A stretch of 61,429 nucleotides of DNA from Planctomycetes bacterium GWF2_41_51. Its GTDB lineage: Bacteria; Planctomycetota; Phycisphaerae; Sedimentisphaerales; UBA12454. Below the pieces are notes generated by a model, which saw only the letters and a program-made list of their open reading frames with translations, made no database searches and was not told where the DNA came from. Positions 24,386 through 32,775 of the stretch are shown in pieces. Numbering within the stretch: position 1 is the stretch's first letter; each line of letters starts with the position of its first letter. The translations under genes were made by a program, and so were the position numbers. The stretch spans positions 1 through 61,429 of the forward strand of contig MHXZ01000072.1 in NCBI GenBank assembly GCA_001825665.1, read 5' to 3'.

Positions 24386-25756
24386 TTACTTCCTCATAAT
24401 CACCGCCGCATAACCACCATCGCAATCAATACTTGCAGCAGACGGCAATGTCAACTTTTCTTTTTCGAGTGAAAATTCTTTATGATTCTTCAAAAAGTTA
24501 TTTACAATTTCATTGTTTTCTTCATTTAATATGCTGCACGTGCTGTAACAGATTCTCCCGCCTTTGCTTATAAACTTTGAAGCAGATTCCAGAAGCTGAC
24601 TTTGAATTTTCGCAATCTCATGAATCTGCTTTTTATCCAATCGCAATCTGACTTCAGCCCTTTTCGCCAAAACTCCTGTATTTGAACAAGGCACATCAAG
24701 CAAAACTGCTTCAACAGGAATTAACTTTGACGATTCTTTTAGAAAATCATTATAACTCAAAATCTTAACCGATTTAACTCCGAGCCTGTTTACATTCTCA
24801 TTGATTTTATGCAATCTCGAATCATCTATATCAGTTGCAGTCACAAGCTCTTTATCATCAGCCATTTCCGCAATATGCGTCGTCTTTGTTCCCGGCGCTG
24901 CACAAATATCAAATATTTTCCAGCCCGATTGAGGGTTCAAAAATGAAACAACAGATGATGCGGTCAAATCCTGAATTGTAAAAAGGCCGTTCTTAAAACT
25001 TTCAAGCTGTGCAATATTGCCTGTTTTATTCAGTTTCACCATTTTATACTGTTCGACGATTTCGCAATCGACATTTTCGGATTTTAAAACATTTATCAAC
25101 TCTTCTGCCGTAGTTTTAAGCCGATTAGGCCTTGCGTAAATCGAAGGCCTTCGATTTGAAGCAAAACAAACATTTTTAGCCTTTTCGTAACCGAATTGAG
25201 AAATCCAAAGTTCTATCAGCCACAGCGGAAGCGAAAACGCCCTGCTCAAATATTCAGCTTTATCTTTTTTTTCGGCAGGAAGAATCTCGATTGTAAATTC
25301 GCAACCTGCCTCGCTTGTTAGAGGCAGCGTCTTTTTCGAATCAGTTTCGCTTAATTTGGCATTTTTATTCTTTATCGATGCGACAACTTTGCGCAAAACA
25401 GCGTTTATAAACCCTGAAGCTTTTTTCGAGCCTGTTTGCTTCGCCAGTTCGACCGCTTCATTTACTATCGCATATTGAGCCTGCTCAGTGAAAACTAATT
25501 CATAAACTGCGATGCGAAGGCAATTAACAAGTTTTGGCTGAATGTTTTTTGTAGGTCTTCCGGAGATTTGAGAAATGAAATTATCTATGAAAATAGAATT
25601 TCTTATTACGCCGAAAGTTATATCAATGACCGCCGCTCGATTTTCAGTTTTTGCTGAAAATTTATCAATAAGCAAAGAGGCATCTTGCTTCTCGGCTTTG
25701 AATTGATTTAAAACTTCCCATACCGCCCTGCGAGCAGAATATTTCACATCAACCAT
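24386..25756 (-). CDS. rsmB: 16S rRNA (cytosine-967-C5)-methyltransferase RsmB
   Basis: RsmB methylates C967 of 16S rRNA. The 456-residue protein has the N-terminal NusB-like RNA-binding domain (about residues 1-140) and a C-terminal SAM-dependent domain. The SAM site is DICAAPGTKTTHIAEM, and the two catalytic cysteines are in LDVPCSNTGV and CYSTCSIL. Its start overlaps the fmt stop by 1 bp; it is the last gene of lptB-def-fmt-rsmB. Confidence 0.94.
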   Translation of the reverse strand: MVDVKYSARRAVWEVLNQFKAEKQDASLLIDKFSAKTENRAAVIDITFGVIRNSIFIDNFISQISGRPTKNIQPKLVNCLRIAVYELVFTEQAQYAIVNEAVELAKQTGSKKASGFINAVLRKVVASIKNKNAKLSETDSKKTLPLTSEAGCEFTIEILPAEKKDKAEYLSRAFSLPLWLIELWISQFGYEKAKNVCFASNRRPSIYARPNRLKTTAEELINVLKSENVDCEIVEQYKMVKLNKTGNIAQLESFKNGLFTIQDLTASSVVSFLNPQSGWKIFDICAAPGTKTTHIAEMADDKELVTATDIDDSRLHKINENVNRLGVKSVKILSYNDFLKESSKLIPVEAVLLDVPCSNTGVLAKRAEVRLRLDKKQIHEIAKIQSQLLESASKFISKGGRICYSTCSILNEENNEIVNNFLKNHKEFSLEKEKLTLPSAASIDCDGGYAAVIMRK

Positions 25757-26709
25757 TATTTAATGTCCTCAGAGACAGTAAAAAAATCTCCTGTCCCGCC
25801 CGCCCTGCCATTGAGGAACGATTTGAAGTCCATCAGCTTTCCGCCGTGAGGTTTCAGCTCGAGAATTTTCAGTGTCCCAATTCCGCATTCGACATTTAAT
25901 TCCGGATTAATCAGCCCCGGCTGATGTTTGATTGTATTTTCAACCACCTTTGTTTTGGCCAACGTTACAGTAAATCTCTTGCCGCTCTTTGCCGAAACAA
26001 AATCCGCAACAGCACCAGGCCAATACCAAAGCCCCCTGATTCTATTATGAATTTCCAGAGCCGACTTGCTAAAATCAATTATGCCGTCCGATTTTTTCAG
26101 CTTCGGCGCTTTTGTTGCTGTAGAATTATCCTGTTTCGTATAAACTGCCGTTCCCGCTTCTATTTTATCAATGGTTTCAATAAGCAATGGTGCTGCAAGT
26201 TTCGCAAGTTCATCGTGAACGATTTCTGCGGTAGCATCGTCGCTGATTTCCATTTCAGCCGTTGCGAGCATTTCGCCCGCATCCATTGTTTGCGCCAGTG
26301 TAATTATCGTAACACCCGTTTTCTTATCGCCGTTGATTATCGCCCAGTTAATAGGCGCTGCGCCGCGATATTGGGGAAGCAGTGAACCATGAACGTTAAT
26401 TGCGCCTTTAGTTGGTATTGAAATAATATCAGGTGAAATTTTTTGGCCGAACGCGATGACAACAAGCAAATCCGGTTTAAATTTTTCCAAAATATCAACG
26501 CATGAAGGAACATTTATATTTTCAACAGTAATAAAGGGAATGTTATTTTGCTGCGCCCATTGTTCGACATCATTGGGTCGACATTTTCTTCCCCTGCCGG
26601 CAGGTTTTTCAGGATGAGTGAATATATAAAGTATCTGATGATTCGATGCCTTGATTGCATTTAATGAATCAACACCAAACCGCCCGCATCCGCAATATAC
26701 AATTCTCAT
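25756..26709 (-). CDS. fmt: Methionyl-tRNA formyltransferase
   Basis: Fmt formylates initiator Met-tRNA with 10-formyl-tetrahydrofolate. The 317-residue protein has the catalytic VHGSLLPQYRGAAPINWAI block and the DAGEM loop (QTMDAGEMLAT), followed by a C-terminal tRNA-binding domain. It lies after def in the same operon, the usual bacterial partnership of adding and removing the formyl group. A family A repeat fills the 50-bp gap between def and fmt, so the fmt ribosome binding site is within or next to repeat sequence. Confidence 0.95.
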   Translation of the reverse strand: MRIVYCGCGRFGVDSLNAIKASNHQILYIFTHPEKPAGRGRKCRPNDVEQWAQQNNIPFITVENINVPSCVDILEKFKPDLLVVIAFGQKISPDIISIPTKGAINVHGSLLPQYRGAAPINWAIINGDKKTGVTIITLAQTMDAGEMLATAEMEISDDATAEIVHDELAKLAAPLLIETIDKIEAGTAVYTKQDNSTATKAPKLKKSDGIIDFSKSALEIHNRIRGLWYWPGAVADFVSAKSGKRFTVTLAKTKVVENTIKHQPGLINPELNVECGIGTLKILELKPHGGKLMDFKSFLNGRAGGTGDFFTVSEDIK

Positions 26710-26730
26710 TTTTCAATCACAGAAAAAAAG

Positions 26731-26760
26731 TGTTTATTCGTGTTCATTCGTGGTTTATCT
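26731..26760. repeat. Dispersed repeat, TGTTCATTCGTGGTTTA core (family A)
   Basis: A copy of the family A repeat (TGTTTATTCGTGTTCATTCGTGG) sits in the gap between def and fmt and ends at the def stop codon (26760-26762). It matches the copies at 8011-8036 and 57134-57160 with a few changes. Confidence 0.6.
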
Positions 26761-27287
26761 TATGCATCTTTATGCTGTTCGTAATTCTCTCGAAGCTGTT
26801 TGAGTTTTCGCCGTGCCCCGATTTTCGCAACCGTCGAAAATTTATCTGCTATCAGTGTCCCGTCAAGATGGTCGCACTCATGCTGAAAAATTCTCGCACG
26901 AAGTCCTTCAGCATTTTCCGATATTTCTTTGCCCTCAAGGTCGAGCGCCTTAATCGAGCATTTCGAACTTCTGTGTATATTGCCGTAAATATTTGGAAGC
27001 GACAAACATCCTTCCTCATTAGTTACGATAGAGCCGGAAAGAACTATTTCCGGATTTATATAAACTTTGGCGTTTTCTTTTGTGCCGTCCTCGGATGCGA
27101 CAAAAATCCTCAGTCCCACCCCCGCCTGCGGCCCGGCCAGCCCCACGCCTTTAAATTCAACCATAATATCTTTCATCTTTTCCGCAAGTGCACGAATACT
27201 ATCATCTATTTTATCTATTGGTTTGGATTTTTCCAAAAGCACCGGCGAAGGCCACCGCGTCATTTTACATTTTTCAACATCTATCAT
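26760..27287 (-). CDS. def: Peptide deformylase
   Basis: Def removes the formyl group from nascent proteins and needs a bound metal ion, usually iron. The 175-residue protein has all three motifs: GVGLAGPQAG, EGCLSLP with the metal-binding cysteine, and QHECDHLDG with the two histidines and the catalytic glutamate. The start overlaps the lptB stop by 1 bp, indicating translational coupling. Confidence 0.96.
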   Translation of the reverse strand: MIDVEKCKMTRWPSPVLLEKSKPIDKIDDSIRALAEKMKDIMVEFKGVGLAGPQAGVGLRIFVASEDGTKENAKVYINPEIVLSGSIVTNEEGCLSLPNIYGNIHRSSKCSIKALDLEGKEISENAEGLRARIFQHECDHLDGTLIADKFSTVAKIGARRKLKQLRENYEQHKDA

Positions 27288-28042
27288 TATCCGCTCCTGT
27301 CGGCCGTGTCGTCAAACTCGTCTCCTTTGAACGTGTGACCGAGATAACTCTTGCGAACAAGATCATTTTTTACAATTTCAGCCGGACTTCCTTCGGCAAT
27401 CACTCTGCCATGGTCAATGATGTATGCTTTATCTGAAACTTCGAGCGTCCGCTCTACATTGTGGTCAGTAATAAGAATGCTCACACCCGATTCGACAAGC
27501 CTGTGAATCTCACCCTGCAATTCCTCGACAGCTATAGGGTCAACGCCGCTGAACGGTTCATCAAGAAGAATCAGCGATGGATTAGTTACCATCGCGCGTG
27601 CAATCTCAAGTTTTCTTCTCTCACCGCCGGAAAGGAATCTCGCCTGGCTTTTCGCGACTTCCGTCAGTGCGAATCTTGCAATAAGCTCTTCAGCTCTTCG
27701 CTTGCGTTCTGTCGCCGTCAGCGTCATCGTCTCAAGAATTGCAAGCAGATTATCACGTACGCTAAGCCTTTGAAAAACGCTCGGCTCCTGCGAAAGATAC
27801 CCCATCCCAAGCCGTGCCCGTTTATACATCGCCATATTCGTAACATCCGACCCTTCGAAAACCACCGTTCCTTCATTTGGCGTAATCATGCCCATACACA
27901 TCCTGAATGTTGTGGTTTTGCCCGCCCCGTTTCTGCCAAGCAGACCGACTATGCTTCGCTGCTCAACTGCAATCGATACCTGATTGACAACCGTTCTGCC
28001 GGAATATTTCTTTATCAAACTATTTGTTTCAAGAAGAATCAT
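27287..28042 (-). CDS. lptB: LPS export ABC transporter ATP-binding protein LptB
   Basis: LptB powers extraction of lipopolysaccharide from the inner membrane through LptFGC. The 251-residue ATPase has Walker A GRNGAGKTTT, signature LSGGERRKLEIARA and Walker B LILLDEPFSGVDP, with the family-typical insertion after Walker A. It supports a Gram-negative outer membrane. It is the first gene of the operon and has GGAG before the ATG. LptC/LptA genes are not adjacent, which is unusual compared with proteobacteria. Confidence 0.9.
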   Translation of the reverse strand: MILLETNSLIKKYSGRTVVNQVSIAVEQRSIVGLLGRNGAGKTTTFRMCMGMITPNEGTVVFEGSDVTNMAMYKRARLGMGYLSQEPSVFQRLSVRDNLLAILETMTLTATERKRRAEELIARFALTEVAKSQARFLSGGERRKLEIARAMVTNPSLILLDEPFSGVDPIAVEELQGEIHRLVESGVSILITDHNVERTLEVSDKAYIIDHGRVIAEGSPAEIVKNDLVRKSYLGHTFKGDEFDDTADRSG

Positions 28043-28102
28043 TTCTGCTCCAAATTATTCCACCTATACGAACCCTTCGGGCATTTTGGCCGGTATAAAT
28101 GG

Positions 28103-28131
28103 TTGACTATTTTATTATAAGGTCTTAATAT
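28103..28131 (+). promoter_or_regulatory. Promoter of the parvulin-type PPIase gene
   Basis: TTGACT (28103-28108), a 17-bp spacer and TAATAT (28126-28131), about 58 bp before the ATG at 28190. This gives a normal leader with the Shine-Dalgarno AAAGGTGAG. Confidence 0.65.
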
Positions 28132-28189
28132 ACTCATAAAGTATCAAATAGTCCAGTTTAAACGTTGTTGTTTTTAAAGGTGAGAAAAA

Positions 28190-29086
28190 ATGAAAAAAAA
28201 TGCTATTTTATTACTTGTCGTGTCCGCAATCCTTTTAACATCTCAAATTGGTTTCAGCGCCGATGCCAATACTCCGGCAGTGCCGAAAGACCCTAATACC
28301 ATGATTATGGTTCTCGATGGCAACGAACTGACTCTCGGACAGGTAAATTCGTTAGCTCCCGATGCGGATTTAAACACTATTAAAAACGTTGCAGATTATT
28401 GGCTCAATACCCAGCTTCTTTATGAAGAGGCCGCCAAAAGAGGCATCGACAAAGACGCTAAAACAAAATTCCAGGCTGAAATGAATTATAAAAAATCATT
28501 TGCGACTGCTCTGATTGACCAGGTTCAGAAAGATGTAAAAATCAGCGATGAAGAAATAAAGAAATATTACGATGATAACAAGGAAACCGACCCTCGCCTT
28601 TCCGAGCCGACATACCTTAGCTTTTCCCATATTAACGTGGACACTCTCGAAAAAGCGCAGGACATCCGCAAAAAAATTGAAGAAGGCGCAGAAATCAACG
28701 AGCTTGCAAAAACAGAATCAACCGCTTCAGATGCAAAATCAGGCGGAAGAGCTGCAAAAGTCAGAGAAGATTCCATTCGCGCAAAATATGGCCAGGAACT
28801 TCTCGATGCGTTGCTCAATGCCTCGGAAGGTCAGTTAATCGGCCCCATTAAAAACAAGGAAGGCAAATACGAAATCGTCAGACACGAAGGCAAACGTGCC
28901 GCACGCGTTATGGAATTCGACAAAGTTAAAGACCAGATAAAATCGACTCTCGAAAATCAGGCAAAGAAAAACGCCGTCGAAAATCTGATTGCCGGTCTCC
29001 AGGAAAAAGCAAAAAACAGATACAACAAAGCGGACTTCCTGAAAGAACAAAAAACTGAAGAAAAAGAAAAAATTTCTGAAAAATAA
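28190..29086 (+). CDS. Exported parvulin-type peptidyl-prolyl isomerase (PpiC/SurA-like)
   Basis: A 298-residue protein with a signal peptide (hydrophobic residues 5-22, cleavage near the FSA site at about 24). An N-terminal SurA-like helical part is followed by one PpiC/parvulin domain at about residues 135-235 (LSFSHINVDTLEKAQDIRKKI, GGRAAKVREDSI, NKEGKYEIVRHEGKR) and a charged helical tail. It probably assists outer-membrane protein folding in the periplasm. It has its own promoter and is followed by a terminator at 29148-29197. Confidence 0.88.
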   Translation: MKKNAILLLVVSAILLTSQIGFSADANTPAVPKDPNTMIMVLDGNELTLGQVNSLAPDADLNTIKNVADYWLNTQLLYEEAAKRGIDKDAKTKFQAEMNYKKSFATALIDQVQKDVKISDEEIKKYYDDNKETDPRLSEPTYLSFSHINVDTLEKAQDIRKKIEEGAEINELAKTESTASDAKSGGRAAKVREDSIRAKYGQELLDALLNASEGQLIGPIKNKEGKYEIVRHEGKRAARVMEFDKVKDQIKSTLENQAKKNAVENLIAGLQEKAKNRYNKADFLKEQKTEEKEKISEK

Positions 29087-29147
29087 GCATAATTAACTAT
29101 TGACAGATTTTTTTCTCGACGTTAGCATAGAGTTGTGCAATTTAAAA

Positions 29148-29197
29148 GGTTGCTTTAAGACGAATATTTTTTGTCATCCACAAAGCAGCCTTTTTTT
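29148..29197 (+). terminator. Intrinsic terminator after the PPIase gene
   Basis: The stem arms GGTTGCTTT (29148-29156) and AAAGCAGCC (29182-29190), with one G-U pair, are followed by seven T residues (29191-29197). The loop is about 25 nt. The structure overlaps the 3' end of the convergent TPR gene and may work in both directions. Confidence 0.6.
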
Positions 29198-30537
29198 ATT
29201 TTCAATTTTTTAAGCCACTCTTTGAAATTCGCCGCAGCTTTTATCATCCCTAATCCGCTGAAAATTTTATCATGTCGATTCAGCGCCTCGATAGTATCGA
29301 GCACTACCCTCGATTTGCCCGCCGCAAGATAAATACGCAATACTTTCTCCACCAGCTCATTATTATCACAGTCCAGTTCAAGTGCATAATCGAGAAACTG
29401 CTGTGCATCTTCCATCTCCCCGCGAGCAGCAAGTACTTTACCCAGATAATAATAATTCATCGCATTAGTCGGCTGAAGCTCAGAAACCCGCAAAAAACAG
29501 TGCGTCGCATAATCCGTCTGCCCCATCTCCATCATCATCACGCCCATCGCTTCGAGAACTTCCGGCCTGCGTATATCAAGCTCCATTTCCGCTGAAAGCA
29601 GCGATGAAGCTTTTTCCTTTTCACCGTTCTGATGCGCAAACTGTGCAAGCCGAAATCTCGGCCCCGGCATATTCATATCGCACCGCATTGATTGCGCATA
29701 ATATTCTATCGCTTCCTCTTTTCTGCCCGCGTTCAATTCTATTTCACCCAGATAAAACAACGCCGCCGCGTTTTGCGGTTCCAGTTCAATTATCCTGTGA
29801 AATTTTTCACGTGCGTTTGCAGTATCGCCGCAGTTCAGAAGAAACAAACCAAAATCAAAAATCACTTCCTTATCGCCCGGATTTTTTCTGAGCTCAAGAA
29901 TAAAATATTCACGCGCCTTATTTTTCTCACCCTGGTTCCAGAATCCCTGCGCAATATGATAATCTATCTGAGGATGGTTCGGCTCAATAGATGCAGTCTT
30001 CTGCCAGCACCACACCGCTTTTTTATAATTGCCCTGGATGAAAAATGAATTTCCTATATTATAAAAACAAAGAGGACAGGAATCATTTATCTGCTGAGCC
30101 AGGTAAAACATCTGCTCAGCCATATCATAATTGCCCATTTCCGTATAAGTGATAATTCTGTTGCAAAAGCTCGGCTCGAACTGCGGGTCTGTCTTTTCGA
30201 TTTGCGAAAACAAATCCAGTGCCAAATCATATTGCCCTGTGCGTGTATAATCGACCGCAAGGCAATTGAGCGTCTCAATATCGCCTGAGTTAAGATTCAA
30301 TGCGCATTTATATTCTTCAATCGCTTCTTCGAATCGTTCCATCGCGTCAAGCGTCAGAGCCTTATTGAAGTGCCACCTGTCGTTAGCGGGATTAATATCT
30401 ATCGCTTCGTTCATCGCCGTAAGCGCTTCATTCATCTGACCATCCTCATAAAGCTCGAAAGCCTTAATCGCTTTCTGCTCAGCCTGGTCCCATGAATTAA
30501 ATTCATCGCCGCGTTCAAATCCATTGTCAAAATTCAT
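29155..30537 (-). CDS. Tetratricopeptide repeat protein
   Basis: A 460-residue protein consisting almost wholly of TPR units: about ten 34-residue repeats with the usual W/L-G-Y-A-F-A-P pattern (for example AIEEYKCALNLNSGDIETLNCLA and AREKFHRIIELEPQNAAALFYLGE). There is no signal peptide or membrane segment, so it is probably a cytoplasmic scaffold. Partner unknown. The start at 30537 is directly preceded by TATAAT with AGGA slightly further upstream; the former is too close to act as a -10 for this start. Confidence 0.85.
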   Translation of the reverse strand: MNFDNGFERGDEFNSWDQAEQKAIKAFELYEDGQMNEALTAMNEAIDINPANDRWHFNKALTLDAMERFEEAIEEYKCALNLNSGDIETLNCLAVDYTRTGQYDLALDLFSQIEKTDPQFEPSFCNRIITYTEMGNYDMAEQMFYLAQQINDSCPLCFYNIGNSFFIQGNYKKAVWCWQKTASIEPNHPQIDYHIAQGFWNQGEKNKAREYFILELRKNPGDKEVIFDFGLFLLNCGDTANAREKFHRIIELEPQNAAALFYLGEIELNAGRKEEAIEYYAQSMRCDMNMPGPRFRLAQFAHQNGEKEKASSLLSAEMELDIRRPEVLEAMGVMMMEMGQTDYATHCFLRVSELQPTNAMNYYYLGKVLAARGEMEDAQQFLDYALELDCDNNELVEKVLRIYLAAGKSRVVLDTIEALNRHDKIFSGLGMIKAAANFKEWLKKLKIKKGCFVDDKKYSS

Positions 30538-30783
30538 ATTATACTGATCCTAATTAAATTTTTCCGCCAATCCTCGGGTAACTTCTTTTAAAATAAACTT
30601 ACCATTTCAACCGCGGGAATTTTCTACCCTTCAAGGGTATTTCCCTGAAATTCCATTGCAAATTGAAATCGACACTTTTATCCAGCCTGTTAATGTGCAA
30701 AATCGGACTTTTTTGAAATTAAAAAAATATGTTATTTTTTAAATTCCCGAGCCATAACTGATTGTCAATTAAATGTTTATAGA

Positions 30784-30814
30784 AATTTTAAATATTAAAT
30801 ATTAAATTTTAAAT
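30784..30814. repeat. AT-only palindromic repeat (family G)
   Basis: The stretch AATTTTAAATATTAAATATTAAATTTTAAAT type lies upstream of ribH. It is strongly self-complementary and matches the other family G copies in composition and word pattern. Confidence 0.45.
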
Positions 30815-30832
30815 CCCGTTTGTGCCTTTTTC

Positions 30833-30861
30833 TGGAAAAAATTGCCTTTAGGTCTTATAAT
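30833..30861 (+). promoter_or_regulatory. Probable promoter of ribH-nusB-parA-rsmE
   Basis: TGGAAA (30833-30838), a 17-bp spacer and TATAAT (30856-30861), about 35 bp before the ATG. The leader is ordinary, with AAGGAG before the start. Confidence 0.55.
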
Positions 30862-30896
30862 GCTTCGATAATTGACAGATTTACTAAGGAGTAAAA

Positions 30897-31361
30897 ATGA
30901 TTAAACAGATACAAGGACAGCTTTCAGCCGGAACCGCCAGGTTCGCGATTGTTGTCAGCCGTTTCAACGAGTTCATAACCTCAAAGCTTCTTGGCGGCGC
31001 AATCGACTCGTTGCAAAGGCACGGAGCATCCGATGAGCAGATTACCGTCATCTGGGTTCCGGGCGCGATTGAAATTACGCCCGTTGCCAAAAAACTCGCC
31101 GCCGGCGGAAAGTACAACGCAGTGATTTGTCTCGGTGCCGTAATTCGCGGCTCGACAAACCACTACGATTACGTCTGCCAGCAGGTCAGCAGGGGCATCG
31201 GCCAGATTAATTACGAAACCGGCGTACCGACCATCTTCGGCGTTCTTACCTGCGACACAATCGAGCAGGCTATCGAACGCGCAGGAACAAAAGCGGGCAA
31301 CGCAGGCTCTAACGCCGCAGCTTCCGCTATGGAAATGGTCAACGTGCTCTGTCAAATATAG
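30897..31361 (+). CDS. ribH: 6,7-dimethyl-8-ribityllumazine synthase
   Basis: RibH makes the lumazine precursor of riboflavin and forms a pentameric or 60-subunit shell. The 154-residue length is standard. Conserved segments are FNEFIT near the N-terminus, [16 protein letters not shown], and [23 protein letters not shown] with the catalytic histidine in the loop. AAGGAG lies 6 nt before the start. nusB follows after 7 bp, a common arrangement in bacteria. Other rib genes are absent here and no FMN riboswitch is evident. Confidence 0.96.
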   Translation: MIKQIQGQLSAGTARFAIVVSRFNEFITSKLLGGAIDSLQRHGASDEQITVIWVPGAIEITPVAKKLAAGGKYNAVICLGAVIRGSTNHYDYVCQQVSRGIGQINYETGVPTIFGVLTCDTIEQAIERAGTKAGNAGSNAAASAMEMVNVLCQI

Positions 31362-31368
31362 GAATAAA

Positions 31369-31821
31369 ATGCCTTCAACCGATAGAAGAACAATGGCAAG
31401 AGAGCTTACTATGCAGGCTATCTGCCAAATGGACGTCCAGGGCGAATCTGCCCTCGCTACACTCGATAGATTTTTCACTGAAAACACCGACGACCCGGAA
31501 GTTCGCAAACTCGCGGAAAAATGGTCGAAAGGCGTTTGGCTCTCGATGAAGGAATGTGATGCTCTTATTACGGTAGCAGCCGTTAAATGGGAGTTATCAA
31601 GATTGAACCAGGTCGATAGAAGCATCCTTCGCCTTGGTGCATATCAGTTAAAATATTGTCACGACATACCGGAAAAAGTCGTGATTAACGAAGCGATTGA
31701 ACTCGCGAAAAAGTACAGTGCCGAGTCGTCGCCGGCATTTGTTAATGGCGTTATGGATGCGATTTTAAAGAAACTTAGAATGGACTCTCCCAGGGATTCG
31801 GAAAACAAATGCGAAAAATAG
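31369..31821 (+). CDS. nusB: Transcription antitermination factor NusB
   Basis: NusB binds boxA RNA with NusE (S10) during rRNA transcription. The 150-residue all-helical protein shows ARELTMQAICQMDVQG near the N-terminus, WELSRLNQVDRSILRLGAYQL and the C-terminal VVINEAIELAKKYSAESSPAFVNGVMDAIL block. It follows ribH by 7 bp and overlaps the ParA start by 13 bp, so the four genes ribH-nusB-parA-rsmE are probably one unit. Confidence 0.95.
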   Translation: MPSTDRRTMARELTMQAICQMDVQGESALATLDRFFTENTDDPEVRKLAEKWSKGVWLSMKECDALITVAAVKWELSRLNQVDRSILRLGAYQLKYCHDIPEKVVINEAIELAKKYSAESSPAFVNGVMDAILKKLRMDSPRDSENKCEK

Positions 31822-32756
31822 CAATGCTCAATCAAAAAGGCGGAGTTGGCAAGACCACCTCGGTAGTCAATATCGCTGCCGCTCTCGCGCAAAGCGGTGC
31901 AAAAGTAGTCGTTGCGGATTTTGACCCGCAGGCACATCTCACCATCCACCTCGGCGTCGAACCAGACAGCGTACAGGCAGGTTCCTATGAAGTCCTTACT
32001 TCACAGGCCGATTTCGACGATGCGCTGATTGAAGTTCGTCCGAATCTGTTTCTATTAGGCGCAAATATTCATCTCGTCGGCGCAGAAAGCGAACTCGTCA
32101 GCGTCGTCGGCAGGGAAATAATTTTCCGTGAAGCTGTAACAAAATCGCAGCACAATTTTGATTTCCTGATTATCGACTGCCCTCCTTCGCTTGGCCTGTT
32201 AACTTTGAATTCGCTTGCCGCAGTTGATGAAGTCATAATCCCCCTCCAGCCGCATTTTCTTGCGCTTCAGGGACTTGGCAAACTCCTGCAAACTGTCCAG
32301 CTTGTAAATAAAAGAATAAATCCAAAATTAAAAGTCAGCGGCGTACTTCTTTGTATGTTCGACAGCAGAATTTCACTTTCCGAAGAAGTCAAAAACGATA
32401 TCGATAAATTCCTCGAGGCCGCAAGAGGCACAGACCTGCCCTGGAGTACCGCGCAGGTCATTCCCGTTTACGTGCGAAGAAATATAAAACTTGCTGAAGC
32501 GCCAAGCTATGGCAAAACAGTTTTCGAATACGAACCGGAATGCAACGGCTCAAAAGATTACCAGCAAATCGCCGATTTCCTCCGCAATGGTGCATCCAGT
32601 TTAGCCCCCGCACCCGTGGCGGGGGATCGTATCCGCGACCATCGGGAAGCGGATAGTTTAAATCCCGCACCTGTACCGGCGGATCATAACCCCGACCCCA
32701 ACGAAACAGCAATTAGCCCCCAGATTCATTCTGGGGGTTCCGAGCCCCGACCATAA
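31809..32756 (+). CDS. ParA/MinD-type ATPase with a repeat-derived C-terminal tail
   Basis: The 315-residue protein has the deviant Walker A KGGVGKTTS (about residues 10-18), IIDCPPSLGLL (Walker B region) and VRRNIKLAEAPSYGKTVFEYEP, typical of Soj/ParA-like ATPases. The family domain ends at about residue 262 (IADFLRNG). The remaining roughly 50 residues, rich in proline and aspartate, are encoded by GC-rich palindromic repeats (32600-32756) and are probably not part of the functional fold. No parB lies next to it, so its cargo is unknown. It overlaps nusB by 13 bp. Confidence 0.88.
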   Translation: MRKIAMLNQKGGVGKTTSVVNIAAALAQSGAKVVVADFDPQAHLTIHLGVEPDSVQAGSYEVLTSQADFDDALIEVRPNLFLLGANIHLVGAESELVSVVGREIIFREAVTKSQHNFDFLIIDCPPSLGLLTLNSLAAVDEVIIPLQPHFLALQGLGKLLQTVQLVNKRINPKLKVSGVLLCMFDSRISLSEEVKNDIDKFLEAARGTDLPWSTAQVIPVYVRRNIKLAEAPSYGKTVFEYEPECNGSKDYQQIADFLRNGASSLAPAPVAGDRIRDHREADSLNPAPVPADHNPDPNETAISPQIHSGGSEPRP

Positions 32757-32764
32757 GGGAGGGG
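32600..32764. repeat. Cluster of GC-rich palindromic repeats inside the parA 3' end (family E)
   Basis: Hairpins in order: CCCCCGC/GCGGGGG (32605-32625), TATCCGC/GCGGATA (32630-32655), CCGC/GCGG in AATCCCGCACCTG (32661-32683) and CCCCCAGA/TCTGGGGG (32717-32737). They share flanks of the TTAGCCCC...GGGGNTCC type with 35437-35466. All are read through in frame as the ParA tail, and the last part (AGGGAGGGG) supplies the rsmE ribosome binding site. Confidence 0.65.
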
Positions 32765-32775
32765 TCAGATTAACT

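Larger units (their letters stand above)
30538..30896. other. Intergenic region between the TPR gene and ribH
   Basis: About 360 bp, AT-rich. It contains a perfect-arm hairpin TACCCTT-C-AAGGGTA (30625-30639), a family G AT-only repeat (30784-30814) and the ribH promoter. I see no FMN riboswitch elements and no small gene. Confidence 0.55.

Noticed and set aside
29100-29130. TTGACA near 29100 as a promoter
   Set aside because: No acceptable -10 at 16-18 bp, and it would point into the 3' end of a convergent gene.
30538-30543. TATAAT directly before the TPR gene as a leaderless promoter
   Set aside because: It abuts the ATG, so transcription would start downstream of the start codon; AGGA further upstream suggests normal initiation.
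30538-30896. Possible FMN riboswitch before ribH
   Set aside because: None of the conserved RFN elements could be found; the region is AT-rich with a simple short hairpin and a repeat.
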